Shown here piece after piece: positions 41,081-43,846 of a stretch of DNA of 43,846 nt. The DNA is taken from contig CAYSUS010000059.1 in NCBI GenBank assembly GCA_964434165.1, forward strand, positions 1-43,846, read 5' to 3'. Each line of letters opens with the position of its first letter. The stretch's first letter is position 1. A program made the translations under genes and the position numbers. This stretch comes from CAYSUS01 sp964434165. Lineage in GTDB: Bacteria; Planctomycetota; Planctomycetia; Pirellulales; Thermoguttaceae. The notes below the pieces were generated by a model. It searched no databases, was not told where the DNA came from, and was given only the letters and a program-made list of their open reading frames with translations.

Positions 41081-43846
41081 ATGCACAGCGCGACCGACGC
41101 CCGACCCGCTTCGGGCGTGAAGAAGTACGTCCTGCTGCTGGCCGCCGCGTGGACGCTGGCCATCGGCGTTTCCCTGGCGTGGAACGCTGCGCAGCAGCGG
41201 AGCGCGGCGCGCCGGGCCGCGCGGGTCGCCGCGCGGGCGCAGTTCGAAAAGGACGTGCTCTACCGCCGCTGGAACGCGGAGCATGGCGGCGTCTATGTTT
41301 CGGTGTCGGAATCCTGCCCCCCCAATCCCCACCTGACCCAGGTGCCGGAGCGCGACGTCCGGACGCCCTCGGGCCGCAGGCTGACGCTGGTCAACCCGGC
41401 CTACATGACCCGCCAGGTCCACGAGCTGGGCTTCAAGACCGCGGGGGTCCGCGGCCACATCACGAGCCTGCGGCCGATCCGGCCGGAGAACGCGCCGGAC
41501 GCGTGGGAGGAACAGGCGCTGCGGGAGCTGGAGGGCGGTGCCGAAGAGGTCGCCTGCGTGGAGTCGCTCGACGGCGCGCCGCACATGCGCCTCATGCGTC
41601 CTTTGACGACGGAGAAGGCATGCCTGCGGTGCCACGCCCAGCAAGGCTATCGCGAAGGGGACATCCGCGGCGGGATCAGCGTCGCCACGCCGATGGACGG
41701 TTACTATCAGATCGCCGCGGATCAGACGGCGAAAGCGGCGGCAGGCCACGCCGGGCTGTGGCTGCTGGGTCTGGCGGTCATCGGGTTCGGGGCGGCCCGC
41801 TTTCGACGCCAGCAGGCCGCGCTGGCCGCGAGTCAGAGGCTTCAGGCCGCCACGCTTCATTCGCTCAAGGACGGAGTCATCAGCACCGACGCCCGGGGTC
41901 GGGTGGCGGAAATGAACCCCGCGGCCGAAGTCCTGACGGGTTGGCCGCGCGCGGAAGCCCTCGCACGACCGCTCGACGAGGTGTTCCGCATGGTCCACGC
42001 CGACGGCCGCGCGGTCCTGGAAAGCCCCGTCCAGGGCGCGCTCACCCGCGGCGAGGCGGTCCGGCTCGATGAGGGCCTGCTCGTTTACGCACGCCACGCC
42101 TCCCCCCGCCGGGTCGCCGTGACCGCGGGCCCGATCCGCGAGGACGACGGCCGGATCACGGGCGCGGTGCTGACCGTGCGCGACGTGACCGAGGAGCACG
42201 GGATGCAGCAGGAGCTGCGCACCGCGCTTCAGCAGCAGGCGGCCATCTTCGAGACCAGCCTGGTGGGCATCATGGTCCTGGAGAACCGGATCGTCACCCA
42301 GGTCAACCGCCGCATGGCGGAGATGCTCGGGTACACCGCGGAGGAGCTGGTGGGCAAGGGGCCGCAGCAGGTCCATCTTTCGATGGACAACTTCCACGAG
42401 TTCGGCGCGAAGTACTACTGGCGCCTGGCCGAGAACGAGATCGTCCAGTTGGAATACCCGCTGCGGCACAAGGACGGTCGCGCCGTGTGGTGCCTGTTCA
42501 ACGGCAGGGCGATCGCACCTCCCGACCTCTCCAAGGGCGCGGTCTGGACGATCGACGACATCACCGAGCGGAAGCGGGCGGAGGAGGCCCTGCGCGCGGC
42601 CCAGGCCGAGACCGAGGCGGTTTACAACGCCACGATCCCCCTGATCGCCATCGACCGCGAGCACACCATCACGCGGGCCAACACCCACTTCTGCGAGATG
42701 CTGGGGACGGAGCCCGACGCGATCGTGGGGCGGAAATGCTACGAGGTCTGGCAGGGCGACCAGTGCCATTCGCCCGGCTGCCTCTTGAAGCGTGTGCTCC
42801 GCGACGGGCACGACGACACGGTGGAGAACGAGCGGGTGCTCCCCGACGGCCGGCGGCGGACCTTCATCGCCGCCGCTTCGCCGTACCGCGGGCCGGACGG
42901 CGAGGTGCTGGGCGTCGTCGAAGGGTTCAACGACATCACCGAGCGGAAGCGGCTGGAAGAAGAGCTCCGCAGGACCGCCCGGGACCTGGAGGAGCTGACC
43001 GCCAACGTCCCGGACGGCAGCGTGTGGACCACGGACGTGGGGCAGGACGGATCGTTTCAGAACACGTACTTCTCGGCCGCTTCGGACCGGCTGCTGGGGC
43101 TGCCCGAGGGGACGCTCCGGCACCGCCTCGAGAAATGGTTCGAATACGTGCTGCCTGAGGATCTGCCCTCCGTGCAGCAAGCCCTGGAGCACGGCATCCA
43201 CCACCCGGGCATCACGCGGGGGCTGGAGTACCGCGTGCGCAAGGCCGACGGCCGGACCGCCTGGCTGTACTCCCACGCCTCGAGCCGCCTGGTGGACGGC
43301 GTCGTGCGGATCACCGGGTTCACCACGGACGTCACGCAGCGCAAGGAGGCGGAGCTGGCGCTCCAGCGCTCCGAGGCCCGGTACCGCACGCTCTTCGACC
43401 GCGACGAAGAGTCGATCATGCTCCTGGACGAGAACGGGTTCTTCGACTGCAACGAGGCGGCGCTCCGCCTGTTCAAGTGTCGGGACAAGTCGGACTTCTG
43501 CGCGCACCACCCGGCCGACCTCTCCCCGCCCACGCAGCCCTGCGGCGGCGACTCCAAGGCCCTGGCCGACGCTCGGTACGGCGAAGCGATGCGCAAGGGC
43601 AGCCACCGCTTCGATTGGGTGCATCGCCGCGCGGACGGAAAGGACTTCTGGGCCGAGGTGTTTCTCAGCGCCCTGGAGCTCGACGGCCGGCGCGTGCTGC
43701 AGGCCGTGGTGCGCGACGTCACGGACCGCAAGCGCAACGAGGAGGACCTCCGCCGGGCGCGGGACGAGCTCCAGCAGCACGTCGAGGCCCTGGAGTCGGC
43801 CAACCAGACCCTGGAGGAGTTCAGCCGGATCACCGTGTCGGCCACG
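41081..43846 (+). CDS. Heme-binding DUF3365/multi-PAS membrane sensor (partial, cut by window end)
   Basis: The frame runs 922 codons to the window end without a stop, so the protein is longer. A first membrane helix (YVLLLAAAWTLAIGVSLAW, ~16-34) and a second (~222-240) flank an extracytoplasmic DUF3365 (Tll0287-like) domain that carries a c-type heme motif CLRCH (C181-H185) in the typical setting RGGISVATPM. Five PAS domains follow, at about 253-370, 383-500, 510-623, 637-758 and 765-885, each ending in a DIT/DVT-x-RKR stretch. PAS3 has a cysteine cluster (C538, C553, C562, C567). The last residues (ELQQHVEALESANQTLEEFS) look like a coiled-coil leading to the output, most likely a histidine kinase, but that part is not in the window. 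Confidence 0.88.
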   Translation, partial: MHSATDARPASGVKKYVLLLAAAWTLAIGVSLAWNAAQQRSAARRAARVAARAQFEKDVLYRRWNAEHGGVYVSVSESCPPNPHLTQVPERDVRTPSGRRLTLVNPAYMTRQVHELGFKTAGVRGHITSLRPIRPENAPDAWEEQALRELEGGAEEVACVESLDGAPHMRLMRPLTTEKACLRCHAQQGYREGDIRGGISVATPMDGYYQIAADQTAKAAAGHAGLWLLGLAVIGFGAARFRRQQAALAASQRLQAATLHSLKDGVISTDARGRVAEMNPAAEVLTGWPRAEALARPLDEVFRMVHADGRAVLESPVQGALTRGEAVRLDEGLLVYARHASPRRVAVTAGPIREDDGRITGAVLTVRDVTEEHGMQQELRTALQQQAAIFETSLVGIMVLENRIVTQVNRRMAEMLGYTAEELVGKGPQQVHLSMDNFHEFGAKYYWRLAENEIVQLEYPLRHKDGRAVWCLFNGRAIAPPDLSKGAVWTIDDITERKRAEEALRAAQAETEAVYNATIPLIAIDREHTITRANTHFCEMLGTEPDAIVGRKCYEVWQGDQCHSPGCLLKRVLRDGHDDTVENERVLPDGRRRTFIAAASPYRGPDGEVLGVVEGFNDITERKRLEEELRRTARDLEELTANVPDGSVWTTDVGQDGSFQNTYFSAASDRLLGLPEGTLRHRLEKWFEYVLPEDLPSVQQALEHGIHHPGITRGLEYRVRKADGRTAWLYSHASSRLVDGVVRITGFTTDVTQRKEAELALQRSEARYRTLFDRDEESIMLLDENGFFDCNEAALRLFKCRDKSDFCAHHPADLSPPTQPCGGDSKALADARYGEAMRKGSHRFDWVHRRADGKDFWAEVFLSALELDGRRVLQAVVRDVTDRKRNEEDLRRARDELQQHVEALESANQTLEEFSRITVSAT

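Noticed and set aside
39518..43780. A 1420-codon minus-strand frame running through the esterase and beyond
   Set aside because: Only its last 386 codons are the esterase. The rest is antisense to the PAS sensor, whose motifs are clear; long antisense frames are expected in this GC-rich DNA.

Overview
The window is high-GC bacterial chromosomal DNA, most likely from a planctomycete (Planctomycetota). This is inferred from the gene mix: an ECF sigma factor of the planctomycete type beside a giant Ser/Thr kinase with WD40 repeats, a C-terminal domain resembling TIGR03067, two proteins with PEP-CTERM-like sorting tails, a DUF2617-like protein, and many exported proteins of unknown function. No rRNA, tRNA, CRISPR array, intact insertion sequence or prophage was seen.

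Layout. 1-3.1 kb: tandem 35-nt repeats, a decayed transposase-like fragment, an exported PQQ-type beta-propeller and a small membrane protein. 3.1-4.7 kb: the primary sigma factor (minus). 5.5-8.2 kb: a zinc-ribbon membrane protein, a SAM methyltransferase and a quinone-oxidoreductase-like enzyme. 8.3-11.7 kb: a two-gene operon for both subunits of DNA topoisomerase VI (B then A, minus), the most distinctive gene pair here. 12.0-14.6 kb: two small exported proteins and a LamG-type PEP-CTERM protein. 15.0-18.9 kb: a pair of 34-residue membrane microproteins, an EndoIII-like glycosylase, a CPBP protease, a DUF2617-like protein and an alpha/beta hydrolase.

19.0-26.9 kb: an exported TPR protein, a reduced GT39-like membrane protein, two exported thioredoxin-fold proteins and a large lipoprotein. 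26.9-28.7 kb: glyA followed by a single-domain response regulator (minus). 29.0-37.4 kb: ECF sigma factor, kinase/WD40 protein and a 1241-residue membrane-anchored protein, all on the plus strand; they look like one regulatory module. 37.4-40.7 kb: an S8 protease with a PEP-CTERM-like tail and an acetylxylan-esterase-like hydrolase (minus). 41.1 kb to the end: a heme-binding DUF3365/multi-PAS sensor cut by the window edge.

Many genes are paired convergently, with hairpins between them that look like two-way terminators, and sigma-70-type promoters can be read in front of several genes. Three intergenic copies of one palindromic element share a core but differ in their paired arms. The best candidates for something undescribed are that element, the tandem microproteins behind a perfect hairpin, the S8 protease family with Glu at the Asp position, and the bacterial topoisomerase VI operon.
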